Assembly: GCA_905233475.1 (NCBI GenBank)
Contig: CAJOEN010000018.1
Span: forward strand, 1 to 46,483
DNA: 46,483 nt
DNA from: an uncultured Bacteroidales bacterium
GTDB lineage: Bacteria > Bacteroidota > Bacteroidia > Bacteroidales > P3
Direction: 5' to 3'
The first letter of the stretch is position 1. Each line of letters starts with the position of its first letter. Position numbers and translations under genes: made by a program. The notes under the pieces were generated by a model, which was not told the origin of the DNA, did no database searches, and saw only the letters and a list, made by a program, of their open reading frames with translations. Shown in pieces: positions 38,306 to 46,483 of this stretch.

Positions 38306-38761
38306 TTAATTTTCCACTTGTGCAATGATTTTCAGTATGTAGCGCGATGGCTGTGCGTTGGTGCCTACGGTAACGGTCTGCATTTGCTGCCCGCGTTTGT
38401 TGGCCGAATTGAAAGTCACTGTGATAAAGCCCTTTTCGCCGGGTTTGACATTGTTTTTCGGGTAGTCGGCTACGGTGCAACCGCAGGTGGCGGTACATTC
38501 CTTAACTATAAGGTCGGCGTTACCCGTGTTGGTAAATTTGAAACTGTAGCTCACCACCTCGCCTTTCGACAGTCGTCCGAAATCGTGTTGCTCCTTTTCA
38601 AATTTTATAATAGGCATTTTGGCATCTTTGTCCACGCCCGAAGCGGTATTGGGATTGCTTATCAAACTTGTGTCAATATCTGAAGTATTGCCGCCGCAAC
38701 CCACAAAAAGCAGGGCTATTGCAGTAATTGTCAGCAATATGAGATTCGTATTTTTTTTCAT
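38306..38761 (-). CDS. DUF1573 lipoprotein
   Basis: 151 residues with a signal peptide ending in a lipobox (ALLFVGC). The mature part is a single immunoglobulin-like DUF1573 domain: FEKEQHDFGRLSKGEVVSYSFKFTNTG, then ECTATCGCTVADYPK and VTFNSANKRG. The role is unknown; the gene is a fixed companion of nusB and yajC in Bacteroidetes. It starts 3 bp after the nusB stop. Confidence 0.9.
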   Translation of the reverse strand: MKKNTNLILLTITAIALLFVGCGGNTSDIDTSLISNPNTASGVDKDAKMPIIKFEKEQHDFGRLSKGEVVSYSFKFTNTGNADLIVKECTATCGCTVADYPKNNVKPGEKGFITVTFNSANKRGQQMQTVTVGTNAQPSRYILKIIAQVEN

Positions 38762-38764
38762 GGC

Positions 38765-39748
38765 CTAAAAGGGTTGTTCTTGTTCGTCGGTTGGTTGGTA
38801 CAGTCCGCGCCCGCTTTTCTGAATTTTGCCTTTGGCACGCAGTTCTATCTGTATGCGGTCCAGTATACCGTTGATAAACAGCTTGCTACGGTCGGTGCTG
38901 AATTCCTTGGAAAGCTCTATGTATTCGTCGATAGTTACGGGTTCGGGTATGGATGGGAAATTGATAAATTCCGTTATTGCCATCTTTATCAGAATAATAT
39001 CGATTACCGGCACACGGTCGTACTCCCAGTGGTTGAGGTTTTTGGTGATTATTTCCACATGTTCGTCCCACGACAGCAGGGAGTGGTTTAGCAGTTCTTT
39101 GGCAAAATTCAAATCGTCGGACTCCTTTTGCGATGTTTTGTCGAAAACAAGTGGCAATGGGTCGGTCACACTCCAAGTGGCTTCTATTTTTTTCAGTATC
39201 GAAAGCATGTGCTGGGCAGTCTGCATATAGTCCGATTCCCAAAATATCGACTCATCGTTGAAATGGTCCATTAGGTTTTCGTCGTTCACTATCACTTTGA
39301 ACACATCTATGGCGAAATTCCTGTCTTTTTCGTAATCGGTTTCGGAAGCCCTCATATATTCCTTATACCTTTCTGTTTCGCGTATAGAGGCGTACAGTTT
39401 GCGGAAAATGGAATCTTCGCCCGAAAGGTCGGGTTTCATTTCGGCGCAAAGCGCACGGAAAGCGCTGTTTTCTGCAATCTGACGTATAAAAGCGTTGTCC
39501 ACAAACCGCATATTTGGATTTTTCTCCTCTTCGGAAGGGATAAATTTTTGTTTTCCCTCCTCAATAAAGTTTGCCACAAAATTCCTTAGATGCACAAGAG
39601 CATACAATTGGTTGATACCTAAACGATTGAGACTTCCAACATTGTGCATGAAGTTTTTTTCAACAACACTAATGTCGTTTTTGTCGGAAACATTGCATGA
39701 ATATAATGTCTGTAGAACTTTGGAACGAAGAAAATGTCTGCTCAGCAT
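38765..39748 (-). CDS. nusB: NusB-family antitermination factor, long Bacteroidetes form
   Basis: A 327-residue protein, about twice the length of E. coli NusB. The C-terminal part carries the NusB fold (VIDIILIKMAITEFINFPSIPEPVTIDEYIELSKEFS, FINGILDRI). The N-terminal half, starting SRHFLRSKVLQTLYS, is a diverged additional helical region usual in this phylum. Its promoter box (39766-39773) makes it the first gene of the operon to coaE and the GH3 fusion. Confidence 0.92.
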   Translation of the reverse strand: MLSRHFLRSKVLQTLYSCNVSDKNDISVVEKNFMHNVGSLNRLGINQLYALVHLRNFVANFIEEGKQKFIPSEEEKNPNMRFVDNAFIRQIAENSAFRALCAEMKPDLSGEDSIFRKLYASIRETERYKEYMRASETDYEKDRNFAIDVFKVIVNDENLMDHFNDESIFWESDYMQTAQHMLSILKKIEATWSVTDPLPLVFDKTSQKESDDLNFAKELLNHSLLSWDEHVEIITKNLNHWEYDRVPVIDIILIKMAITEFINFPSIPEPVTIDEYIELSKEFSTDRSKLFINGILDRIQIELRAKGKIQKSGRGLYQPTDEQEQPF

Positions 39749-39765
39749 TGTGTCTGTTTTTTTTG

Positions 39766-39773
39766 CAAAGATA
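39766..39773 (-). promoter_or_regulatory. Promoter -7 box for the nusB operon
   Basis: The minus strand reads TATCTTTG, an exact match to TAnnTTTG, 18 bp before the nusB ATG, implying a very short leader. Confidence 0.65.
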
Positions 39774-39816
39774 CGATTTTTCTTTAAATATAGCGGTATT
39801 GTAACTGTTTTTGTTG

Positions 39817-41082
39817 TCAGAAATTGTAAATGGCGGAAAGTATGAAACGAGTGTTGGCCACACTGTGGTCTGTTTTGTAACGAAAGGCGCCGCCAAGGGT
39901 TTCTTTAACACCGTATGTGGCATTGGTATATTCCACCTCGAAAAACAGTCCGAATTTCTCCCTCGGGTAGAAGGCTATTCGAGGCTGCACTCGCCACAGA
40001 CTCTCTATCTCGAAACCGCGGCCATACACCGTGCTGCCATGTTCCAGCGTCTTGCCGAAATCGTTGTTTACGCCGTAGCCCATAAAAATTCCGTAACGCC
40101 ATTTTCCGGTGCTTTTGCCGAAATCCACCCATGCCGTGGTGCAGCCGAAAGGTGTGTAGGAATAGATTTTCGAAGCCTCATCAAAAGGAGTTTCGATGTA
40201 ACCTCCAAGCATGGAAATGGAACTCAAGTTGTTGCCCCACACCACCTGCGACCGCAGGCTGAAATGCGGGAACTCGTATTTTCCGAAAACCGTGAAGCTG
40301 TGCGACGGCACTGTGGCCGTGGCTTTGTAAACGTCTCCCAGCGAATCCGTCACCGAAAGGCGAGGCTTTATCACCAGCAGATGATATGCAGCACCCAGAA
40401 ACAGCCGTTGGCCGCGGTAGCGCATCTGGAAGTTGAGTTCGGGTATCGTGGTGGCTTTCAGGTATTTGGTGCTTCCGCCGTCGGGGCCGGCGCTTTTGTT
40501 GTCGAGCTGGAAGGCCGCCACGCCCAGAAGCTCCATCTTGCCTATACGTTGCGACAGTCGTGTCTGCACAAAGCGGGCGTAGGGATGGAAAGGCGCGCCC
40601 ATGTTCAGCGGACGTGTGCCGGGCATTATCTCGTGCACCACCATCGGATGCCAGTACTGCCCCATAAGCAGTTCGGTGGAACGCCATTTCATGTCGATGT
40701 AGGCGTGTCGCAGACGCAGCAAGTTGATACTGGCGTCGGTGGCGCCGGTGAAATCGCCCTCGATGTATGCCGAGGTCTTGGCGCCAAGCACGTCGGGAGC
40801 CCAGAAACTCAAGGCCAGACGTGTGGATATGGCCAGCATGTTAAGGTTGGGGGTGGCGTTGATGTCGTTGCCGTTGGCGTCGATCTGTATGGGCTTGGGG
40901 TAGAAAAGCATCATATCCTCGCGTCCGCTAACCACTTGACGGGTGTCGTAAAACAGTTGAGGACTAACAAATCCCGACAAGGAGTAGCCCCATTTTTTCT
41001 GCAATGGGACGGTATCTTTTTCGGTGCTATGCACTGCGTTGAGCAGGCAGCAGGCCACGACTATAAAAAGAACTTTCTTCAT
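39817..41082 (-). CDS. Porin-like outer-membrane beta-barrel protein
   Basis: 421 residues from ATG at 41082, chosen because it begins the signal peptide MKKVLFIVVACCLL; a longer frame to 41169 is not needed. The mature protein starts with a strand (WGYSLSGFVSPQLFYDT) and shows long alternating strands, a conserved-looking RLRHAYIDMKWRSTELLMGQYW segment and a C-terminal barrel strand ending I-Y-N-F. It resembles phosphate- or carbohydrate-type trimeric porins in pattern, but I cannot assign a substrate. Confidence 0.75.
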   Translation of the reverse strand: MKKVLFIVVACCLLNAVHSTEKDTVPLQKKWGYSLSGFVSPQLFYDTRQVVSGREDMMLFYPKPIQIDANGNDINATPNLNMLAISTRLALSFWAPDVLGAKTSAYIEGDFTGATDASINLLRLRHAYIDMKWRSTELLMGQYWHPMVVHEIMPGTRPLNMGAPFHPYARFVQTRLSQRIGKMELLGVAAFQLDNKSAGPDGGSTKYLKATTIPELNFQMRYRGQRLFLGAAYHLLVIKPRLSVTDSLGDVYKATATVPSHSFTVFGKYEFPHFSLRSQVVWGNNLSSISMLGGYIETPFDEASKIYSYTPFGCTTAWVDFGKSTGKWRYGIFMGYGVNNDFGKTLEHGSTVYGRGFEIESLWRVQPRIAFYPREKFGLFFEVEYTNATYGVKETLGGAFRYKTDHSVANTRFILSAIYNF

Positions 41083-41149
41083 ATAACAATGTATTGCCTC
41101 GTATGCACGGAAACCCTTCGTTACAGGGCTTTCGCTTTCCGCCGAGACC

Positions 41150-41869
41150 TTATTTTTTGTTGTTGGCAATAGCTAAAATCACACCCAGCGCCACTCCGAG
41201 CAGTGCGGCAAAGAGCACCTGGAACTGTCCCGGCAGCAGAAAAGTGATGGTGTGTGCCGGAAACCAGAACAGAGGTATGGTTTTCTTTATCACGAAATTC
41301 CACTGCACATCCCAGTTAAGGTGGGTTATGATGTGCCGCATCTTGATGGGACGGAAGAAACCGCCGAGGGTTCCGCCGTTGGTAAGTATGTGGGTGTCGG
41401 TGATTTTGTGCAAAGTCATAAACACAGGTGCAAAGATAGAGTTCATGGCCACGCTTACGCAGAAAGCTATGCCCACCTTGCCCCAGCTGAGGTCGCCTTT
41501 GAAAATGTTGCTGATATTGGCGATGGAGTCAGGAACATTGGCGCTGCTGTCGGCGGCAATAACGCCTATCACGTTTACTATACCTGCCTTGAAAATCATC
41601 ATGGACATGCATATACCCATACCGAGGAAGCCCCACACTATCATGCGCGGCAGCAGTCCGAAACCTTTTTCGTAATAAACTCCTTTGCTAATGCGCAGGC
41701 CGATCATCTCGCCAAGGGTGGAGAGGATGGCGAACTTGGCAAAGCTCATCAGGAACGGATGCTCGTTGGTGAGATACTCAAAAGTTTTGTAAAAGCCGGT
41801 GGCAGGTATAAAAAACGGTGCCAGCACTGCGGCAACGCACAATATTAGAATACAGTCCTGTTTTTTCAT
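41150..41869 (-). CDS. Multi-pass membrane protein, possibly Mpv17/PMP22-like
   Basis: 239 residues with about six hydrophobic segments. The C-terminal WDVQWNFVIKKTIPLFWFPAHT recalls the signature of the Mpv17/PMP22 family, and the length fits. The bacterial function of that family is unknown. It is in the leftward run between an 88-residue membrane protein and the porin-like gene. Confidence 0.6.
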   Translation of the reverse strand: MKKQDCILILCVAAVLAPFFIPATGFYKTFEYLTNEHPFLMSFAKFAILSTLGEMIGLRISKGVYYEKGFGLLPRMIVWGFLGMGICMSMMIFKAGIVNVIGVIAADSSANVPDSIANISNIFKGDLSWGKVGIAFCVSVAMNSIFAPVFMTLHKITDTHILTNGGTLGGFFRPIKMRHIITHLNWDVQWNFVIKKTIPLFWFPAHTITFLLPGQFQVLFAALLGVALGVILAIANNKK

Positions 41870-41896
41870 CTCAAAAAAAATAAAGAAAATGTTGGG

Positions 41897-42163
41897 TTAC
41901 TCTTCGGCAGAGTCTTTAATTTCAAACTCCACGTCGTTGTTATTTGTTTTTTCGGTTTCTTTTGGGTCGTCTTTCAAACGCCACATCCTGAATGCGTTGT
42001 AGTTTATCAGTATCAGGAAGAAAAGAATGATTACATTGATGAGCCAATACGGAAATTTGTTGTCCATGGTAACCATGAAAGGAAGAAGCAACAGCATTGC
42101 TATTATAAGCAACGACGACCCCAATATTGTCAGAAACATATTTCTTTTTTCTTTTAAATTCAT
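41897..42163 (-). CDS. Small two-helix membrane protein
   Basis: 88 residues with two predicted membrane helices (about residues 10-33 and 38-58) and an acidic, charged C-terminal tail (DDPKETEKTNNNDVEFE). No family is recognised. It lies 25 bp after hpt and 27 bp before the next membrane gene. Confidence 0.55.
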   Translation of the reverse strand: MNLKEKRNMFLTILGSSLLIIAMLLLLPFMVTMDNKFPYWLINVIILFFLILINYNAFRMWRLKDDPKETEKTNNNDVEFEIKDSAEE

Positions 42164-42188
42164 AACATCTGATTTTTAACATTAGTAA

Positions 42189-42719
42189 TTACTGATTATC
42201 AATAACATAAATTCCATTTAGATTACGTCCGTAACCGTCGTAATCAAGGCCGTAGCCAACAATAAAGTCATCGGCTATGGATTTGCCTACGTAGTCGATT
42301 TTGAAGTCCTTTTGGAACTTGCCGGGTTTGAAAAAGAAAGTACACACCCTCACTTCGGCGGGATTTTTCTCTTTCAGCAGGGCGAGAATTTTTTCCATAG
42401 ATATGCCGGTATCCACTATATCTTCAATTATCACAACAGTGCGTCCCGTAAGGTCTTCATTTAGGCCTATAAGCTGTTTCACATTACCTGTGGTGTCGGT
42501 GCCGCTGTACGACGACATCTTAACAAAAGAAATCTGGGCGTCGAAATCCAAGGCGCGTAGCAGGTCGGCGGCAAACATAAAGCTTCCGTTGAGTACCGAC
42601 AAAAACAGCGGGTTTTTGTCGCGCAGGTCGTTGTTTATCTTTTTTGCGACGTTGGCTACTATGTCGGCAATCTCGTTTTGCGACATGTAGGGCTTGAAGT
42701 TCTTGTCGAGGACTTTCAT
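42189..42719 (-). CDS. hpt: Hypoxanthine phosphoribosyltransferase
   Basis: Purine salvage: converts hypoxanthine (and probably guanine) with PRPP to the nucleotide. The 176-residue product has the PRPP-binding motif VVIIEDIVDTGISM, the flexible loop region with S-S-Y (FVKMSSYSG) and the C-terminal DFIVGYGLDYDGYGRNL. It lies 4 bp after the SRPBCC gene and is in a run with pyrE, so two nucleotide salvage/synthesis transferases are neighbours. Confidence 0.95.
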   Translation of the reverse strand: MKVLDKNFKPYMSQNEIADIVANVAKKINNDLRDKNPLFLSVLNGSFMFAADLLRALDFDAQISFVKMSSYSGTDTTGNVKQLIGLNEDLTGRTVVIIEDIVDTGISMEKILALLKEKNPAEVRVCTFFFKPGKFQKDFKIDYVGKSIADDFIVGYGLDYDGYGRNLNGIYVIDNQ

Positions 42720-42723
42720 GTTG

Positions 42724-43131
42724 TTATTGGTTTTCGATAAAGTATTTCAGTCGGTCGGCCATCATGTCCAGGGCGTCTTTTGCCTTGCCTTTTATCATCA
42801 TCACCATCATTGGGTTGGCGTCTATGTCGAAAGCAATACGGGTGTCGGTTTGCGCGTCTTTCTCTTTCATCTCGATAAACACTTTGAAAGGCATGGGGCT
42901 TCCCGAGCCTGCCGCTGGTGCCACAACCACTTTGGAGAAAGGTGTGCGTTCCACCATTTCGAGGGTTATCTGCATAAAGCCGCTGACCTTGAACGAACAG
43001 GTATTGCCGTCGGTCTGCCAGCCCTCCACTTGCGGGGGCATCATGCTGCTGAAATTGTTGAAATCGCTTACAAAGTTGAAAATCTTCTCTGCAGAAGCGT
43101 TTATCAGCGTTTTTTTACTTTCTATGGTCAT
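42724..43131 (-). CDS. SRPBCC (START-like) family protein
   Basis: 135 residues covering one START/Bet v1-like fold: KTLINASAEKIFNFVSDFNNFSSMMPPQV at the N-terminus and a long C-terminal helix. Such proteins bind hydrophobic ligands; the ligand is unknown. It sits 8 bp after pyrE, and the pyrE-SRPBCC pair is a common Bacteroidetes arrangement. Confidence 0.85.
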   Translation of the reverse strand: MTIESKKTLINASAEKIFNFVSDFNNFSSMMPPQVEGWQTDGNTCSFKVSGFMQITLEMVERTPFSKVVVAPAAGSGSPMPFKVFIEMKEKDAQTDTRIAFDIDANPMMVMMIKGKAKDALDMMADRLKYFIENQ

Positions 43132-43139
43132 GGCACGAG

Positions 43140-43796
43140 CTATTGGTTCATGTGTTCTTCAGACCATTTTTCGGGGTCTTTACGCCATTTCTTCAGCGAG
43201 AGCTGGTCGTCTTCGGAAATGTAGTTCTCCTCGGTAGCCACTTTTATAAGGCTGTCGTAGTTCGTAAGGGTGATGAGATCCACATTCTCATTGGCAAAAG
43301 CCTCTTCGGACACTTTAAGTCCGTAGGTGAAAATGGCAACCATGCCTTTCACGCGGCAACCGTGGTCGCGCAGGGCTTTTACGGCAACAAGGCTGCTCTT
43401 GCCTGTGGAAACAAGATCTTCGACAACCACAACAGACTGTCCCTCACTGATATAACCTTCTATCTGGTTGGTAAGTCCGTGTTTTTTCTCTTCGGGACGG
43501 ACATAAACAAATGGTTTACCCAAGTCCTGTGCCACAAGCACGCCTTGCGGTATGCCCCCGGTGGCCACGCCCGCTATCACGTCGATGTCGCCAAATTTCT
43601 CTGTAATGGCGTCAACAAAACGCTGACGTATGTACGTGCGTATCTCGGGATACGAAAGGGTTACGCGGTTGTCGCAATATATTGGAGACTTACGTCCCGA
43701 AGCCCATGTAAAAGGGTTGTTGTTGTTAAGTTTTATGGCTTTTACCTGAAGTAAAAACTTCGCCGTAGTTTGTGCTATTTCTTCAATTTGTTTCAT
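43140..43796 (-). CDS. pyrE: PyrE, orotate phosphoribosyltransferase
   Basis: Pyrimidine synthesis: orotate plus PRPP to OMP. The 218-residue product from ATG at 43796 has FTWASGRKSPIYCDNR, the family segment VAGVATGGIPQGVLVAQ and the PRPP motif VVVVEDLVSTGKSS. A longer frame to 43868 is excluded because the promoter box (43801-43808) lies within it. That box is only a few bases before the ATG, so the transcript may be leaderless or nearly so. Confidence 0.95.
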   Translation of the reverse strand: MKQIEEIAQTTAKFLLQVKAIKLNNNNPFTWASGRKSPIYCDNRVTLSYPEIRTYIRQRFVDAITEKFGDIDVIAGVATGGIPQGVLVAQDLGKPFVYVRPEEKKHGLTNQIEGYISEGQSVVVVEDLVSTGKSSLVAVKALRDHGCRVKGMVAIFTYGLKVSEEAFANENVDLITLTNYDSLIKVATEENYISEDDQLSLKKWRKDPEKWSEEHMNQ

Positions 43797-43829
43797 ATTG
43801 CAAAAATACGTAATTTTGCAATACTCAAA
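43787..43829. promoter_or_regulatory. Back-to-back divergent promoters of pyrE and nudix-dprA
   Basis: Rightward: TTTG (43787-43790), 20-bp spacer, TAATTTTG (43811-43818). Leftward: TATTTTTG on the minus strand (43808-43801) with a possible TTTG at 43829-43826 (17-bp spacer). The two -7 boxes form a near-perfect inverted repeat, 43798-43821, separated by only 2 bp, so both promoters cannot be occupied at once. Confidence 0.7.
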
Positions 43830-43911
43830 ACTGAAAAACAAAAATTTTTGTTCGTTTTTTTTCAACACAACTGATTTACAGATGATACAGCAATTTCAAA
43901 AAGTGGAAAAT

Positions 43912-44547
43912 ATGGATAATTTCACCGTTTTTTTTAGGTTCAATTTCGTTTCTTTTGTGCTTTCGGAACAAAAAATCCCCCCTTTTGCACTCGACAAAGA
44001 ATATTTTTTTCGTACCGATGACCATCTTGACAAAATTTTTTCCGAATTTGTGTCGGAAAACCGTCCGATGAACCTTATTGTGGTGTGTCATCGTCCTATA
44101 ATACAGCTTTTTCGGAAATGCCTCAATATGCTAACCATACACAAAGCTGCGGGGGGTGTTGTCGGCAACGGCAAGTCCGAGCTACTGCTTATCCGCCGCA
44201 ACGGCATGTGGGATTTGCCCAAAGGCCATGTTGAGAAAGGTGAAACAATTGGCACCGCCGCATTGCGCGAAGTAAATGAGGAAACCGGCGTCGCCAACCT
44301 CACTATCGGCAGCCTTATTGCCAAAACCTACCACGTTTATCCCCTCGACGGCGAGTGGATTCTTAAACAGACGTCGTGGTACGATATGCAAACGTCCGAA
44401 GACCAAATTCTTACGCCCCAAACCGAAGAGGGCATCGACCAAGTGTGCTGGCTGCCGAAAAAGGTCGCCATGGAAAAACTCGACACCTCGTTCGCGACAT
44501 TGGCCTACCTTTCATCAATAATGCAAACCAAAGGAGAAACAATATGA
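43912..44547 (+). CDS. NUDIX hydrolase
   Basis: 211 residues from ATG at 43912 (an in-frame ATG at 43882 is possible). The complete Nudix box GHVEKGETIGTAALREVNEETGV is split here as GHVEKGE, then REVNEE, then TGV, with all catalytic glutamates. An N-terminal region of about 75 residues without known motif precedes it. The substrate, a nucleoside diphosphate-X compound, cannot be told. It overlaps dprA by 4 bp (ATGA). Confidence 0.9.
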   Translation: MDNFTVFFRFNFVSFVLSEQKIPPFALDKEYFFRTDDHLDKIFSEFVSENRPMNLIVVCHRPIIQLFRKCLNMLTIHKAAGGVVGNGKSELLLIRRNGMWDLPKGHVEKGETIGTAALREVNEETGVANLTIGSLIAKTYHVYPLDGEWILKQTSWYDMQTSEDQILTPQTEEGIDQVCWLPKKVAMEKLDTSFATLAYLSSIMQTKGETI

Positions 44548-45638
44548 ACCGTCTCTACCAAATAGCCTTGACCATGATACCGGGGGTGGGTGGGAAGACC
44601 GCCCGCCAGATTCTCGAGCTCTATCCCGACCCCGAAGAGCTTTTCAAGGAAAACCGCAAAGCCCTCGAGGCCACTTTCGGCAAACGAGCCATCGTAGACC
44701 ATATCTTGGAAAAGGCCATGTTTCCCGCCGCAGAACAGGAGATGGAATTTGTCACCAAAAACGACATACGCATACTTTTTGTCGACGACGCCGACTATCC
44801 GCAGCGCCTGAAACGCCCCGACTGCGACGATACCCCTATACTATTATATTATAAAGGCAACGCCGACCTCAACTGCAGCAAGACGCTGAGCATCGTGGGC
44901 TCGCGCAAGGCCACCGACTACGGGCGTTCGGCCACCGAGCAGCTGGTGAAAGAACTGTCGTCGGAGAATATGCTCATTGTCAGCGGCTTGGCGTATGGTA
45001 TCGACAGCGCCTCGCATCAGGCGGCGTTGAACAACGGGCTTCCTACCGTTGGCGTATTGGGGCACGGACTCAACCTGATATATCCCGCCCAAAACCGCAA
45101 TCTTGCCAAGGAGATGATTGCCAACGGCGGACTGCTCACCGAGTTCCCTTCCAACACCAAGCTCGACCCCGGCCTGTTCCCTGCCCGCAACCGCATCATA
45201 GCGGCGCTCTCCGACGTGGTGGTGGTTATGGAGTCGGCAAAAAAAGGCGGGGCACTAATCACAGCCGAAATCGCCAACAGCTACAACCGCGACGTGTTTG
45301 CCCTGCCCGGACGGATAAACGACACCTACTCCGAGGGGTGCAATATGCTGATACGCAGCAATAAAGCCAATCTGCTCACCTCCACCGACGATATTTTCTA
45401 CATCACCGGATGGAAACGCAAGAAAAGCCAAAAAGCTGTGCAACAGTCGTTGTTTCAAGAACTTGTGGGCGAAGAAAAACTTATCTACGACCTTTTGCTT
45501 CAGCACAAGGAACTCACCATCGACGAAATAAGTTCGCTTTGCGACCTCTCTTTACCAAAAATTGCCAAGACATTGCTTACCCTTGAGTTGAAAAACGTGT
45601 GCAAGTTTTTGCCCGGCAAAATTTATAAATTGGTGTAA
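44544..45638 (+). CDS. dprA: DprA/Smf DNA-processing protein
   Basis: Loads RecA on incoming single-stranded DNA in natural transformation and is also kept in non-competent bacteria. 364 residues: an N-terminal helix-hairpin-helix region (LTMIPGVGGKTARQILELY), the Rossmann-like core (SIVGSRKATDYGR, VSGLAYGIDSASHQAAL, FPARNRIIAALSDVVVV) and a C-terminal winged-helix domain (LTIDEISSLCDLSLPKI). The start at 44544 has an unusually clear Shine-Dalgarno sequence, AAGGAG (44531-44536), and overlaps the nudix stop. Confidence 0.95.
   Translation: MNRLYQIALTMIPGVGGKTARQILELYPDPEELFKENRKALEATFGKRAIVDHILEKAMFPAAEQEMEFVTKNDIRILFVDDADYPQRLKRPDCDDTPILLYYKGNADLNCSKTLSIVGSRKATDYGRSATEQLVKELSSENMLIVSGLAYGIDSASHQAALNNGLPTVGVLGHGLNLIYPAQNRNLAKEMIANGGLLTEFPSNTKLDPGLFPARNRIIAALSDVVVVMESAKKGGALITAEIANSYNRDVFALPGRINDTYSEGCNMLIRSNKANLLTSTDDIFYITGWKRKKSQKAVQQSLFQELVGEEKLIYDLLLQHKELTIDEISSLCDLSLPKIAKTLLTLELKNVCKFLPGKIYKLV

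Positions 45639-46483
<845 letters not shown>

Noticed and set aside
39811-41172. A 453-residue open frame antisense to the porin-like gene
   Set aside because: The opposite strand encodes a signal peptide and beta-barrel strands; the antisense product has no recognisable character.

Overview
The window is a chromosomal segment of a member of the Bacteroidetes, most likely order Bacteroidales. The evidence is the repeated promoter form TTTG-N19/20-TAnnTTTG, the scarcity of strong Shine-Dalgarno sequences, signal peptides ending in A-Q, an nqr operon, a 327-residue NusB, and the gene string nusB / DUF1573 lipoprotein / yajC / ybbR / coaE. I cannot name a genus. Nearly every gene has an ordinary chromosomal function. 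No phage, plasmid, IS transposase or CRISPR genes were seen.

Layout. 1-1764: start of the Na+-pumping NADH:quinone reductase operon (nqrA, nqrB cut by the window edge), leftward. 1765-5282: accessory-looking island with AAA ATPase gene 1, a small lipoprotein with a long structured leader, and one copy of a 95-bp repeat. 5283-8494: mutS and five tRNA genes (Gly, Leu, Lys, Pro, Thr). 8584-11781: a large secreted TPR protein; a second copy of the 95-bp repeat lies beside its promoter. 12158-15296: ligA and a broken hemW. 15297-18799: second accessory island with AAA ATPase genes 2 and 3 and, between them, the remnant of a thioredoxin-like gene. 18863-24662: xerD, lptB, kdsD, recQ and an FKBP isomerase; then speA (24682-26082). 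26466-29194: three outer-membrane beta-barrel proteins. 29219-43796: a long leftward run (flippase, small membrane protein, birA, frr, DnaJ-like, GH3/beta-lactamase fusion, coaE, ybbR, yajC, DUF1573, nusB, porin-like protein, two membrane proteins, hpt, SRPBCC protein, pyrE). 43912-46483: nudix hydrolase, dprA and the start of atpD, rightward.

The most unusual signal is shared by the three AAA ATPase genes (2454-3791, 15807-17006, 17510-18799). Each encodes a P-loop ATPase followed by a C-terminal region with a nuclease-like motif: D then E-V-K in two of them, a variant in the third. Directly upstream of each gene is an array of exactly three direct repeats whose starts are 33 bp apart (2300/2333/2366, 15708/15741/15774, 17381/17414/17447). 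The repeat sequence is different for each gene, but the copy number and spacing are identical. Array 3 begins exactly where a thioredoxin-like gene is cut off. Unit 1 is bracketed by a 24-bp near-perfect direct repeat. I infer that this is a family of self-contained, possibly mobile or selfish ATPase-plus-repeat modules, each with its own recognition sequence.

Other points of interest: a 95-bp dispersed repeat with two perfect hairpins, a roughly 310-nt structured leader before the lipoprotein gene, two micro-ORFs in the leader of arginine decarboxylase, a palindromic back-to-back promoter between pyrE and nudix, and a frame break in hemW.
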